NCBI RefSeq assembly: GCF_030285665.1
Contig: NZ_CP127295.1
Coordinates: 1,736,001-1,800,000, forward strand
Length of the DNA: 64,000 nt
Origin: Amycolatopsis mongoliensis
GTDB taxonomy: Bacteria > Actinomycetota > Actinomycetes > Mycobacteriales > Pseudonocardiaceae
Direction: 5' to 3'
Made by a program: the position numbers and the translations under genes. Below, piece by piece: positions 44,092 to 53,553 of the stretch. Under the pieces are notes generated by a model. That model searched no databases. It was not told the origin of the DNA and worked only from the letters and a program-made list of their open reading frames with translations. Every line of letters begins with the position of its first letter. The first letter of the stretch is position 1.

Positions 44092-45615
44092 TCAGCCCCC
44101 GGCCTGTGCGGTGTACGTGCTGCCGGTGTCCTGCGAGTACGGCGAGCCTTCCCACTCGCCGACCTCGAGGATGCGGTCGGTCGTGTACGCGATGAAGGTC
44201 CACGGCCCGGCGTAGCTGTTGTCGTGCCAGCGGTTGTCCTGCTTGTACGTGATCGCCTCCTGGACCACGTCACCCTTGTACGGCGACCAGTCCGGGTAGC
44301 TGCCGAAGTTCGAGAGCAGGCCCATCCGGCCGCACGACGCCTGGCAGCCGACGACGGCCGGGTCCAGCACGAACTTGTTGTCGTGGATGTCGACGTGCTG
44401 GGTCTTCCAGCGGCAGTCGCTCAGCAGCGGCCCGCTCGCGATGGCCGGGTCCGCGCACGTCTTGACGTTCGGCACCAGCCGGGTGCAGTCCCCGGACGAG
44501 GTGTTGGCCGGGCTGTTGCAGTACCGGTCGGCGTTCTCCCACAACGTGATCCCGGACCAGTTGTTCTCCAGGTAGTTGCGGGAGATCTCGATCTTCGCCG
44601 TCCGCGCCTTGATCCGCGGCTCGCCACCGGACTCGGAGATGTAGATCGCCGGGGTCGGGAAGTTGTCGCCCTTGTCGGCGTACCTGCGGCCGTCGACCCA
44701 GTTGTTCTTGCGGATCGTGTTGTCGCGGATGATCGCGTTGTAGCTGATCTCGTAGATCAGCGCAGCGCTGTCGTTGTCCTCGATGAGGTTGCCCTCGATG
44801 AGGAAGTCGTTGTTGTTCGTGTCGGCCCACAGCCCGGTGCCGTGATTGTCGTGCACCCAGTTGCCGCGCACGTCGGCGCCGTTGACGTCCCAGAACTTGA
44901 CGCCGCCGGTGCAGCCGCAGCCGTCGACCTTCGCTTCCCAGTCGCCGGTGTTGTTGCCGGCGATCTCGTTGCCCTCGACGACCAGCGCGGTGATCGGGGT
45001 GGCCCCGGAGAAGGCGTTGATCCCGTACTGGCCGTTGCGGCGCAGGCAGTTGCCGCGCACCTGCTGGCGCGCGCCCGCCATCAGGCCGGCGCCGTCGTTG
45101 TCCTGGATGGTCGAGTGCTCGATCACCCAGCCGTCGCCGGAGTCGTGGTTGACCACGCCTTCGTCGCGGGGCGCGGCGAAGCCCTGCACTGTCAGGTAGG
45201 TGAGCTTCACGTTCGCCCCGTGGCCGGTGAACGCGTACTGGTTGATCTTCCGGCCGTCGACGACCGCGCCGGGGGCACCGATGTAGGCGTCGCCGTCCTT
45301 GGGCGAGACCTGGTCGTACTTGTCGTCGCCGAGGATGTGCTTGCCCGGCTTGAGCCAGAAGGTCGTGCCGGGGCCGGCCGAGCGCGTCTTCGCAGCGAGG
45401 TCGCCCGGCACCGCCGGGTCGACGACGACCGCGCCCGCCGGGGCCGTCGCCGGGCCGGCCGGTTCCTTGTCGCAGACCGCCGCGACCGACCCGCTGGGCG
45501 CCGGGGTCGCCTGGGCCGGGCCGGTGGTGTCCGGGCCACTGGAGCACGCCGCGACCGTGAGGAGGACGCCGAGCAGCGGGGCGGCACGGCGGAGTCGGGA
45601 GCGGCGGGCTGTCAC
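44092..45615 (-). CDS. Beta-helix lipoprotein, paralogue of the 37.9-kb gene
   Basis: A 507-aa lipoprotein: signal LLGVLLTVAACSS with lipobox VAAC at about residue 24, a short Pro/Ala/Thr linker, then a right-handed parallel beta-helix with Cys pairs. It resembles the secreted protein at 37900-39381 along its whole length but is anchored rather than free. A role as polysaccharide lyase, epimerase or chain-releasing enzyme on the nascent polymer is inferred from fold and place, directly upstream of the polymerase gene and 9 nt after the heparinase-like gene. Confidence 0.88.
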   Translation of the reverse strand: MTARRSRLRRAAPLLGVLLTVAACSSGPDTTGPAQATPAPSGSVAAVCDKEPAGPATAPAGAVVVDPAVPGDLAAKTRSAGPGTTFWLKPGKHILGDDKYDQVSPKDGDAYIGAPGAVVDGRKINQYAFTGHGANVKLTYLTVQGFAAPRDEGVVNHDSGDGWVIEHSTIQDNDGAGLMAGARQQVRGNCLRRNGQYGINAFSGATPITALVVEGNEIAGNNTGDWEAKVDGCGCTGGVKFWDVNGADVRGNWVHDNHGTGLWADTNNNDFLIEGNLIEDNDSAALIYEISYNAIIRDNTIRKNNWVDGRRYADKGDNFPTPAIYISESGGEPRIKARTAKIEISRNYLENNWSGITLWENADRYCNSPANTSSGDCTRLVPNVKTCADPAIASGPLLSDCRWKTQHVDIHDNKFVLDPAVVGCQASCGRMGLLSNFGSYPDWSPYKGDVVQEAITYKQDNRWHDNSYAGPWTFIAYTTDRILEVGEWEGSPYSQDTGSTYTAQAGG

Positions 45616-45624
45616 GGGCGGGTC

Positions 45625-47571
45625 CTAACTGAAGCGGAGCAGGGTGGCGAGGAGTCCGGCGGGGCCGGAGCCGACGAGGGTGGTCGAGGGCTCCTTGCGG
45701 CCGAAGCCCGCGGAGTACCAGCCGAGGGGCGGGTCGATCTCACCGCGGTGGGCCGTCCACGACAACTCGGGCGGCAGTTCCACGACGGCGGTGTGCACCG
45801 GGGCCACGGAGCCGGTGGAGGTGCCCGGCCAGCTCAGGTGCGCGACGTTCCCCTCGAGCCGGACGGTGACCGCCGGGCCGAGGTGGAATGCCAGGCGCGC
45901 GGCCGGGCCGGTGTCGCCGAGCACTTCGTCGACGATCTTGAGCACGTCTCCGTCGAGCTCGACCGTGCGGCGGTGGACCGCGGGCGCGTACCCGTCGTGG
46001 GCCGCCGTCCAGCGGGAGGGGCCTTCGTCGGGCGTGCGCACGTCGAGCACCTTCGTGACCGCGTGCCGCGTCCACAGGAACGGGCCGCCGGACACCGACT
46101 GGTCGGTCCCGCCCAGCTCGAGGGTGTTGTGGCCGAGCGTCGACCGGAAGTACGACCGCCACCGCGGCTCGCCGTGGTAGCAGAAGGTGCCCGGATCGGC
46201 CAGGATGTCGACACCGTCGTGGCGGACCTCCACCGACAGCGCGTCCGCGTGGGCGTGCGCGGCGATCGACAGGAAGCCGTGCGGCCCGCCGTCGCAGCGG
46301 GCCCAGATCCGGCCCGACCGCAGGATCGTCATGCCCGCGTCCCGCAGGTGCGCGGGACGGCGGCCGGGGCGGACACCAGAGGCCCGCGGGGTGCGCGAAG
46401 CGAGGGAAGCCAACAGCGGCGTGCGAACGTCCTCGGCCGGGATCGGCGGCCACCAGTCGAGGCGCCCGAACAGCGCTTCGCCGGTCGCCAGCAGCGACGC
46501 CCAGCGGTCGGTCTCGAGACCGTCGACGATCAGGCCGAAGCCGTCGTCGGCGTCGCCCTGCCTCGGCGGCCGGAGCCGGTTGTCCACAATGGACGCCAGC
46601 GCGTCGGTCATCCGGAGCAAGACGTCCCACGTCGAATCCGGTACCGGCGTGCCCGCCGCGTCGGCCTCGACCGCCGCGGCCAGCCCCAGCTCCAGCACCA
46701 GGCCGTGGTACTCGGACGCCAGTTCGGCGTTCAGCCCCGAGTCGAAGGTGTTGCGGCCGAGCTGGATGTCCAGCGACCGCATGGCCTCGGTCCGCCAGCG
46801 CGGCGACTCCGGGAACCAGCCGAACGCGCACGCCGCGGCCAGCAGCCCGGCGTCCTCGGCGATGACGTGGTTGTTCGCCGACGAGCCGTGGCTGCGCAGG
46901 GTCGAAAGCCAGTTCTGGTGGTGCCACAGCTGGAGCTGGAAGTCCGGGTTGTCCTCGAACAACTCCGCGGCACCGGCCCAGCCGTCGAGCAGGCGGCGCG
47001 TCCAGACCCACGACAGCAGGCGGATGCCCAGCTCGATGCCACTCACCCAGTGCGGCCCCCGCAGCGGCGGGTTCTCCGCCCACCACGAACGGAGGTGCGC
47101 GGCCACGCGCGAGGCGTAGTCCGAATTCCCGGTCAAGGCGTACGCCGCGGCCAGCACGGTCAGGTGCTGGTGGCGCGACGGCTCCCAGATCTGCTTGATG
47201 TCGCCGACCGTGTCCTCCGACCGGTACGGCACGTCGAAGGCGTACACGTCCGAAGGCGCGCGGCGGCCGGTCTTCGGGTCGAGGAACCAGTCCGGCGACT
47301 CGAGGTCCGAGCGGACCACGCCGAAGTACTCGGCGCGGCCGGCCATCAGCTCGTCGGCGGTGGCCAGCAGCCGCTTGACGGCCTCACCGGACACCTTGCC
47401 CAGCACGCCTTCCGGCAGCGCGGCCGTGAAGCGCGGGTGCGACGGCCAGTCGGGCGGGGTGGGCAGCGCGCTCCGCCACTGCCGCTGGACGACGGCGTGC
47501 CGTGCACGGCCGACGACCTCCGCCGGCCCCATCCGGGACAGCCGGCGCAGGTACCAGCCGGGTCCCATCAT
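45625..47571 (-). CDS. Heparinase II/III-family protein (putative polysaccharide lyase)
   Basis: A 648-aa protein with the two-domain layout of the family: an alpha-toroid (about 95-380; SSANNHVIAEDAGLL, ASEYHGLVLEL) and a C-terminal beta-sandwich (about 400-640) with AAHAHADALSVEVRHDG, ILADPGTFCYHG and STLGHNTL. Lyases of this fold cleave uronic-acid polymers. There is no signal peptide, so it may act inside or by another route. ATG 47571 is chosen for AGGAG 7 nt upstream; ATG 47568 follows at once. The start region overlaps a tandem repeat. Confidence 0.9.
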   Translation of the reverse strand: MMGPGWYLRRLSRMGPAEVVGRARHAVVQRQWRSALPTPPDWPSHPRFTAALPEGVLGKVSGEAVKRLLATADELMAGRAEYFGVVRSDLESPDWFLDPKTGRRAPSDVYAFDVPYRSEDTVGDIKQIWEPSRHQHLTVLAAAYALTGNSDYASRVAAHLRSWWAENPPLRGPHWVSGIELGIRLLSWVWTRRLLDGWAGAAELFEDNPDFQLQLWHHQNWLSTLRSHGSSANNHVIAEDAGLLAAACAFGWFPESPRWRTEAMRSLDIQLGRNTFDSGLNAELASEYHGLVLELGLAAAVEADAAGTPVPDSTWDVLLRMTDALASIVDNRLRPPRQGDADDGFGLIVDGLETDRWASLLATGEALFGRLDWWPPIPAEDVRTPLLASLASRTPRASGVRPGRRPAHLRDAGMTILRSGRIWARCDGGPHGFLSIAAHAHADALSVEVRHDGVDILADPGTFCYHGEPRWRSYFRSTLGHNTLELGGTDQSVSGGPFLWTRHAVTKVLDVRTPDEGPSRWTAAHDGYAPAVHRRTVELDGDVLKIVDEVLGDTGPAARLAFHLGPAVTVRLEGNVAHLSWPGTSTGSVAPVHTAVVELPPELSWTAHRGEIDPPLGWYSAGFGRKEPSTTLVGSGPAGLLATLLRFS

Positions 47572-47723
47572 GTCCGGGCTCCTGCCTCTCGCGGCAGCTC
47601 CAGCCGGACCACCCTCACACGCGTCATGGCCGGGCACCCGCCTCTCTCGGCAGCTCCGGCGCGACCGACACCCGCACTCGTCATGCCGGGGCACCCGCCT
47701 TGCTCGGCAGCTCGATGCGGACC
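47569..47723. repeat. Three imperfect tandem repeats at a gene junction
   Basis: Three copies of a roughly 43-bp unit containing cggcagctc, each beginning tcatg, lie at 47569-47610, 47624-47666 and 47681-47723 with a 55-57 bp period. The third is the 3' end of the dehydrogenase gene (ELPSKAGAPA and stop); the first overlaps the ribosome site and start of the heparinase-like gene. It looks like serial duplication of the dehydrogenase tail, each copy ending in a potential stop. Confidence 0.8.
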
Positions 47724-49858
47724 GGCGCCGCGTTCGAGACGCTCGCCTGCGCGGCGAGCGTGGCCAGCGTCGTCGCGGCCAGCGACGCCACCGGGATCGG
47801 CATCGGGCCACCCGTCCGCACCGCGGACAGGAACGCGTCCACCTCGGCGGCCTGCCCCTTGTCGCGGCCCTTCGGGATCCGCGAGCTGGCCCACTTCTTG
47901 CGCGAGTACACCGCCGCGCGCACGAAGTCGTCGAACTTGAGCACCTTGCCGTCGGCGGTGAGGTCCAGCGTCTCCTTCGGGAAGCCGGACGAGCCGGTCT
48001 CGGCGTAGGTGATGACGGCCGTCGAGCCGTCCGGGTAGCCGAGGGTCACCTGGAGATCCCCGGTCGCGTACACCGACACCGGGTCGGCGTCGAGCAGCCA
48101 GCTCACGGTGTCGATGAAGTGCCCGCCCTCACCGGCGAAGCGGGAGCCCTCGGTGGCGGTCTGGTTGTACCAGCTGCCGTGGTCGAGGCGGCCGGCGTTG
48201 ACCAGGTACCGGACGGTCGCCGGGCCGACGCGCGGCCCGAACTGGCTGCGGGCCTCGTGCAGCAGCGGCGCGAACCGGCGGTTGAAGCCGACCTGGAGGC
48301 GGTCGTTGCCGGACTCCTCGATCGCGTCGAGGACCTTCTGCAGCTCCTCCGGGGACAGCGCCAGCGGCTTCTCGACGAACACCGACTTGCCCGCCAGCAA
48401 CGCCTGGCGGGTCAGCTCGGCGTGCGAGCTGTGCCGCGTCACGACGAAGACGGCGTCGATGGCCGAGTCGCCGAGGACGTTGTCGATGTCGGTGGACGCG
48501 TCGGCGAAGCCGAACTTGCGCCGTGCGTTGGCGCCGGAGAGCGCCGACGTCGTCGCGACGTGCTTGAGCTGGACGTCGTCGCGCTCGACGAGGTGCGGCA
48601 GCAGCATCGACGACGCGTAGTTGCCCGCGCCGATGAAGCCGAGCCGCACGGGCTGCCCAGCCGGGAGAGGCGCGGCCTTGTGCTCGACCAGCCCGACCCG
48701 CGCGGACGTGACCACGGGCTCCGTCCGAGCTACCGCGTCCGGGTACCGGAACAGCACGGCGACGGCCTTGAGCTCGCCCTCGTTCAGCGCCTTGTACGTC
48801 GAAACCGCTTCGGAGAAGTCCGAGACGTGCGTGATCAGCGGCTCGACGTCGAGGCGGTCGCGCGCGATCAGGTCGAGGACGCACTCGAGGTTGCGGCGCT
48901 CGGTCCAGCGGACCTGGCCGATCGGGTAGTCGCGGCCCTCGAGCTCGTACGACGGGTCGTAGCGGCCCGGGCCGTACGAGCGGGAGAACCGGACGTCCAG
49001 TTCCTTCTCGTAGTAGGCGTTCCACGGCAGGTCGAGCTTGCACTTGCCGATGTCGATCACCCGGCCGCGGTCGCGCGACAGCTTCGCGGCCAGCTCCACC
49101 GGGTCGTTCGTGTTTCCGCCGGCGGCGAGGTAGGTCTGGTCGACGCCCGCGCCGTGGGTCAGCTCGTCCACGGCGGTGTCGACGATGCCCGACGCCGGGT
49201 GCGCGCAGGTCAGCGCGCCGAGGCTCTCGGCGAGCTTGCAGCGCTCCGGGTCGGGGTCGACGCCGACGACGCGCACGCCGGAGGACGCCAGCAGCTGCAC
49301 GACGAGCTGCCCGATCAGGCCGAGCCCGATGACCAAGGCGACGTCGCCGATCTGCGGCTCGCCGCGGCGCACGCCCTGCATGGCGATCGACCCGACGGTG
49401 CCGAACGCCGCGTGCCGCGGGTCGACCCCGGCGGGCACGCGCGAGTAGAGGTTCTTGGGCACCCAGTTCAGCTCGGAGTGCAGCGCGTGCTCGTTGCCCG
49501 CGCAGGCCACGAGGTCGCCGACCGCGACGTCGGTGATGCCGTCGCCGACCTGCTCGACGATGCCGCAGAGCGAGTAGCCGAGCGGGGTGTAGGAGTCCAG
49601 TTTGGACGTCACCTTGCGGTAGGTCGCCGAGAGGCCGTTGGTGGCGACGCTCTGCATCACCTTCGCGACCTGGTCCGGGCGGGCCTTCGCCTTGCCCACC
49701 AGGGACATGCTGGCCTCGGACACCTTCATCATCTCGGTACCGGTCGAGATCAGCGAGTACACCGTCCGCACCAGCACGCCACCCGGCTTGCACGCGGGCT
49801 CCGGTACCTCCAGCAGTGCCAGCTCACCGCTCTTGTAGTTCTGGACTACCTGCTTCAC
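47681..49858 (-). CDS. Two-domain oxidoreductase (zinc ADH-like + Gfo/Idh/MocA)
   Basis: A 725-aa fusion. Residues about 1-370 are a medium-chain dehydrogenase (YSLISTGTEMM, ALVIGLGLIGQLVVQLL, the NAD-binding VVGVDPDPERC). Residues about 390-720 are a Gfo/Idh/MocA sugar dehydrogenase (VRLGFIGAGNYASSMLLPHL, SVFVEKPLAL, GEGGHFIDTV). The fusion is a known family in polysaccharide loci, often beside asparagine synthase and heparinase genes as here. GTG 49858 has GGGAG upstream and overlaps the asparagine synthase stop by 4 nt. The substrate is unknown. Confidence 0.92.
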   Translation of the reverse strand: MKQVVQNYKSGELALLEVPEPACKPGGVLVRTVYSLISTGTEMMKVSEASMSLVGKAKARPDQVAKVMQSVATNGLSATYRKVTSKLDSYTPLGYSLCGIVEQVGDGITDVAVGDLVACAGNEHALHSELNWVPKNLYSRVPAGVDPRHAAFGTVGSIAMQGVRRGEPQIGDVALVIGLGLIGQLVVQLLASSGVRVVGVDPDPERCKLAESLGALTCAHPASGIVDTAVDELTHGAGVDQTYLAAGGNTNDPVELAAKLSRDRGRVIDIGKCKLDLPWNAYYEKELDVRFSRSYGPGRYDPSYELEGRDYPIGQVRWTERRNLECVLDLIARDRLDVEPLITHVSDFSEAVSTYKALNEGELKAVAVLFRYPDAVARTEPVVTSARVGLVEHKAAPLPAGQPVRLGFIGAGNYASSMLLPHLVERDDVQLKHVATTSALSGANARRKFGFADASTDIDNVLGDSAIDAVFVVTRHSSHAELTRQALLAGKSVFVEKPLALSPEELQKVLDAIEESGNDRLQVGFNRRFAPLLHEARSQFGPRVGPATVRYLVNAGRLDHGSWYNQTATEGSRFAGEGGHFIDTVSWLLDADPVSVYATGDLQVTLGYPDGSTAVITYAETGSSGFPKETLDLTADGKVLKFDDFVRAAVYSRKKWASSRIPKGRDKGQAAEVDAFLSAVRTGGPMPIPVASLAATTLATLAAQASVSNAAPVRIELPSKAGAPA

Positions 49859-51759
49859 TTCGCTCCCGCCAATGCGTTCCGGTACCAGTATTCGAGGGTC
49901 AAGACGTGCCACAGGTGCTTGCCGCGGTCCTCTTGGCCGGCGGCGTCCTCGGCGACCATGCGCTGCAGCGCTTCACGCCGGAGGAACCCGGACTCCACGA
50001 GCACGCCTTCGTTGACGACTTCGCGCACCAGCGGCGCCAGGTCGCGGCTCATCCACGCCCGCAGCGGCGCGCTGAACAGGCCCTTGGGCCGGTGCACGAT
50101 CTCGCTCGGCAGGATGTTCAGGGCCGCGTTCTTCAGCGCCACCTTGCCCGCGCGGCCGACGATCTTCTTGTTCCCCGGGATCTTGAACGCCGCGCGCACC
50201 ACCTCGACGTCGACGAACGGCGTCCGCACCTCGGTGGACGCGGCCATCGTCGAACGGTCGGTGTAGGTCAGGTTCAGCCCCGGCAGGAACATCCGCGAGT
50301 CGGCCAGGCACATGCGGTTGACGAAGTCGTCGAGCGCCTGGTCGTGGTACGTGTCGGCGTGCTCGGTCAGGACGGAGTCGACGTCGGCCGCGAGGTCCGG
50401 GTTCACCAGGTCGATCAGCTCGGTCCGGTCGTACATCGTGTAGCTGCGCCGGAACGCCGTCTCTTCGGGCAGTCCCGCGAAGGACAGGAACCGCTTCGCG
50501 AACCGCACCGACCGGTACCCGCGCTTGGCCGACGCCACCGGCAGCCGGTCCACCAGGGACTCCATCGGGCGGCGGACCGCGCCCGGCACCTTGTGGTAGC
50601 GCAGGGCGATCAGGTTCGCGAGGTGCTTGCGGTACCCGGCGAACAGCTCGTCGGCGCCCATCCCGGACAGCATCACCTTGACGCCGGCGTCGCGCGCGGC
50701 CGAGCAGATCAGGAACGAGTTGATCGCCGCCGGGTCGCCGATCGGCTCGTCGAGGTGGTAGGTCATCTTCGGCAGCAGGTCGAGCACCTGCGGCGCGATC
50801 TCGATCTCGTGCAGGTCGACGCCGAACTGCTGCGCCACGATCCGGGCGTACTTGAGGTCGTCCGGCATGGCCTCGAACTTGGCGTCCTCGGCGCGGAACC
50901 CGATGGTGTACGCGGAGATCCCCGGCTGCGACCGCGCGGCCAGGGCCGTCAGGTAGCTGGAGTCCAGGCCGCCCGACAGGAACGTCGCGACCGGGACGTC
51001 GGAGATCAGGTGCTTGGCGGTCGACTCGGCGATCACCTCGTGCAGGTCGACCTCGCCGTCGAAGGCCGCGCCCTCCTCGGCGACCTCGCGCAGCGACCAG
51101 AACCGGCCGCGGTCGACCTGGCCGTCCGGGCGGCAGCGCAGCCACGTGCCCGGCTGCAGCTTCTCCGCGCCCTGGTAGGCGCAGCGGCTGTCGGGCACCC
51201 AGTAGTAGAGCAGCGACGCGATCAGCGCGGCGTTGTCGACCTGCAGCGACCCGCCGAGCTCACCGGCCAGCGCCTTCAGTTCGGAGGCGAAGGCGACCCC
51301 GCCGTTGCGCCGCACGAAGAACAACGGCTTGATGCCCAGCTGGTCGCGGACCAGGAACAGCTCGCCGGTGCCCTCCTCGAACAGCGCGAAGGCGAACATC
51401 CCGCGGAGCTTGGGAAGGCAGTCCGTGCCCCAGCGCCGCCACGCCTGCAGCAGCACCTCGGTGTCGGACGTGCCGCGGAAGCGCACGCCGGCGGCTGCCA
51501 GCTCGGTCCGCAGCTCGGGCGCGTTGTACAGCTCGCCGTTGTAGCTCAGGGCGAGGCCGTCGAGGACCATCGGCTGGGCGCCGGTCTCGGTCAGGTCGAC
51601 GATCGAGAGCCGCCGGTGGCCCAGGTGGACCTCGCCGGTGCCGGCACGGTGCTCGTAGCGGCCGGAGCCGTCCGGCCCGCGGTGGGCCAGCGTCTTGGTC
51701 AGCCGGTCGGTGAGCGGCCCGCCGTCCGGCCAGAGGTAGGTGCCTGCGATGCCGCACAT
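49855..51759 (-). CDS. asnB: Asparagine synthase (glutamine-hydrolysing)
   Basis: A 634-aa AsnB-type amidotransferase. Cys2 (MCGIAG) is the glutaminase nucleophile, LSYNGELYN belongs to the same domain, and the synthetase PP-loop is FLSGGLDSSYL at about 255. In polysaccharide clusters such homologues probably amidate a sugar carboxylate (a uronic acid) rather than aspartate; that fits the AlgD-like dehydrogenase upstream but is inference. ATG 51759; 36-bp gap to the Wzz gene upstream. Confidence 0.93.
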   Translation of the reverse strand: MCGIAGTYLWPDGGPLTDRLTKTLAHRGPDGSGRYEHRAGTGEVHLGHRRLSIVDLTETGAQPMVLDGLALSYNGELYNAPELRTELAAAGVRFRGTSDTEVLLQAWRRWGTDCLPKLRGMFAFALFEEGTGELFLVRDQLGIKPLFFVRRNGGVAFASELKALAGELGGSLQVDNAALIASLLYYWVPDSRCAYQGAEKLQPGTWLRCRPDGQVDRGRFWSLREVAEEGAAFDGEVDLHEVIAESTAKHLISDVPVATFLSGGLDSSYLTALAARSQPGISAYTIGFRAEDAKFEAMPDDLKYARIVAQQFGVDLHEIEIAPQVLDLLPKMTYHLDEPIGDPAAINSFLICSAARDAGVKVMLSGMGADELFAGYRKHLANLIALRYHKVPGAVRRPMESLVDRLPVASAKRGYRSVRFAKRFLSFAGLPEETAFRRSYTMYDRTELIDLVNPDLAADVDSVLTEHADTYHDQALDDFVNRMCLADSRMFLPGLNLTYTDRSTMAASTEVRTPFVDVEVVRAAFKIPGNKKIVGRAGKVALKNAALNILPSEIVHRPKGLFSAPLRAWMSRDLAPLVREVVNEGVLVESGFLRREALQRMVAEDAAGQEDRGKHLWHVLTLEYWYRNALAGAK

Positions 51760-51795
51760 CTCGAGAAGGTCCCCTTCGGTAGCGGCGCGCAGAGG

Positions 51796-53553
51796 TCAGG
51801 AGACCTCCGCGCTCGTTTCTGGCTCGAGCTCGGCGTTCAGTTCGCCTTTGTGCGCCGGTTCGCCGTGGTCGCGCTTGAACGGCGTCGGCCGCTTCGGCGG
51901 CTTGACCGGGGCGAACTTCTTCGTCGGCGCGTCCAGGTGGTCTCCGACGCTCACCTTGCCCGGCTCCGGCAGCGGCGCAGGGGGCTTGGCCGGCGGCGGG
52001 ACGACCGGCCGGACCGGCGCGATCCGCCGCGTCGGCGGCTCCGCGACCGCGACGCGCTCGGCGATGCGGGCGGCCAGTTCGTCGATGCGGTCGTCGTGCT
52101 CGACGACCGGAACGCGGTGCGGGGCGGGGGCCGCCTTCGCGCGGCCGCGCAGGGCCGTGTGCAGGCCGTCCCACAGCGTGCCGTCGGACTTGTCGCGCGG
52201 GTCCGGGTCGACCAGCACCACCCCGACGATCGGAATCTGCTGGTCGGCGAGCTGCCGCGCGACGGTGTGCAGCCACAGCGTGTTCGCGTGCCCGGCCTTG
52301 ACGACCAGCACGGTCTCCTTGCCGAGGTGCTCCAGATCCGTCCACGCCGTGCCCGGCGAGACCGTGCCGACACCGACCCGGCGCTCGTCCGGTCCGGCGT
52401 CCGGGTCGCCGGCACCGACGACGGTGATCTCGCTGTGCGTTTCGGTGGCGAGCTTGCGGACGTCCTCGCCCGGCAGGTCGTCGAGGACGCTCGCCTTGCC
52501 GTCGGCGGCGAGCTCCCCGGCGATGTCGAGGGCGAGCGCGGCGGCGATCTTCGGGGCGCCGAGCTCCAGCAGCGAAACCCCGTGCTCGTCCTTCTTGATC
52601 GCGCGCACCAGCGTCGTCGCGACGCGCTGGCGTTCGGACACCGCCCGCGAGCGCTGCCACAGCCGGGCGGGGCCCCGGCGCTTCGACGGCAGCTGGGCGA
52701 GCACGGACGCACCGAGGTGCGTGGAGATCTCGCGGCGCAGCACCGGCCGGTCGCGCGACACCGCGCCGACGGCGGCGATCGCGAGGCCCAGTGCCAGGCC
52801 GAGGGCGAGGCCGATGCCACCGTTGGTCGCGGTGGTCTTGAGGAACGCCTTCGGCAGCGCGCGGGGCGCGTCGACGATCTGGGTGCCCGCGGCGACCTGC
52901 GGGCTGCCGATGCCGGCCTGCTGGGCGCGGGAGTCGAAGTCGGAAATCTGCGACGCGAGCGCCGCGCGGCGGCCGTAGAGGCCCTCGAGGGTGCTGGCGT
53001 TGGCGTTGCGGCCCTTGCCGGTCTCGTCGGAGATCTGCTGGTCGACCTTGGCCAGCTCGTCCTGGGCGTTCTTCCGCTGGTCGAGGATGGCCTTGGACTG
53101 CGCGGCCGCGGCGGCCTGGCTGCGCTGGACGTGGTCGGCGATGAACGTGTCGGCCAGCGCCTTCGCCTGCGCCACGGCCTCTTCGTTGCTCTTCGCCTTG
53201 ACGGTGATCTGCATGACGTTGTTCGTCAGGCCCAGCCCGGCGTAGTTCTTCATGAACTCTTCGGGCGACTCGGTGCTGTTGATCTTCTTCAGCGCGCCTT
53301 CGGCGATCTGGGTCGTCGACAGCACGGCGACGTCGGTGCGCATCAGCGTGCCGCTGTCGGTCGGCGAGTCGTCCTGGTGGACCACGATCACCTTGGTGAC
53401 CGCGGTCGGCGGCGCGGGCAGCAGGATCGCCACCAGCGCCCCGGCGATCAGGCCGAGCAGCGCCGTGGCCAGCCAGAGCCGCCGGCGACGGCGGATCGCG
53501 ACGAACAGGCGCTGCAGGTCGATGAGGGGGGCGGTTTCCGTGGGTGTGGTCAC
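51796..53553 (-). CDS. Wzz-type chain-length protein with degenerate kinase domain
   Basis: A 585-aa polysaccharide co-polymerase-like protein. A short cytoplasmic start, first helix LWLATALLGLIAGALVAILL (about 24-43), a periplasmic-type helical part with coiled-coil (about 100-210) and a second helix (GIGLALGLALGLAIAAV). The C-terminal half aligns with BY-kinase folds (VLVVKAGHANTLWLHTVARQLAD, IVGVVLVDPDPRD), but where Walker A should be the sequence reads LLELGAPKIAAALALDIA, with no GKT/S, so ATP hydrolysis is doubtful. A Pro-rich tail ends the protein. GTG 53553 overlaps the neighbour's stop. Confidence 0.85.
   Translation of the reverse strand: MTTPTETAPLIDLQRLFVAIRRRRRLWLATALLGLIAGALVAILLPAPPTAVTKVIVVHQDDSPTDSGTLMRTDVAVLSTTQIAEGALKKINSTESPEEFMKNYAGLGLTNNVMQITVKAKSNEEAVAQAKALADTFIADHVQRSQAAAAAQSKAILDQRKNAQDELAKVDQQISDETGKGRNANASTLEGLYGRRAALASQISDFDSRAQQAGIGSPQVAAGTQIVDAPRALPKAFLKTTATNGGIGLALGLALGLAIAAVGAVSRDRPVLRREISTHLGASVLAQLPSKRRGPARLWQRSRAVSERQRVATTLVRAIKKDEHGVSLLELGAPKIAAALALDIAGELAADGKASVLDDLPGEDVRKLATETHSEITVVGAGDPDAGPDERRVGVGTVSPGTAWTDLEHLGKETVLVVKAGHANTLWLHTVARQLADQQIPIVGVVLVDPDPRDKSDGTLWDGLHTALRGRAKAAPAPHRVPVVEHDDRIDELAARIAERVAVAEPPTRRIAPVRPVVPPPAKPPAPLPEPGKVSVGDHLDAPTKKFAPVKPPKRPTPFKRDHGEPAHKGELNAELEPETSAEVS

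Noticed and set aside
47569..47723. The three-unit repeat as a CRISPR array
   Set aside because: Repeats are imperfect, only three, include coding sequence of the upstream gene, and spacers are not of uniform unrelated sequence. No cas genes are present.
43123..47940. A 1605-residue open frame on the plus strand, and similar ones at 49816-53925 (plus) and 35827-39285 (minus)
   Set aside because: They lie antisense to or out of phase with well-supported genes, have low-complexity Arg/Gly/Val-rich translations and no domains. They result from high GC at third positions.
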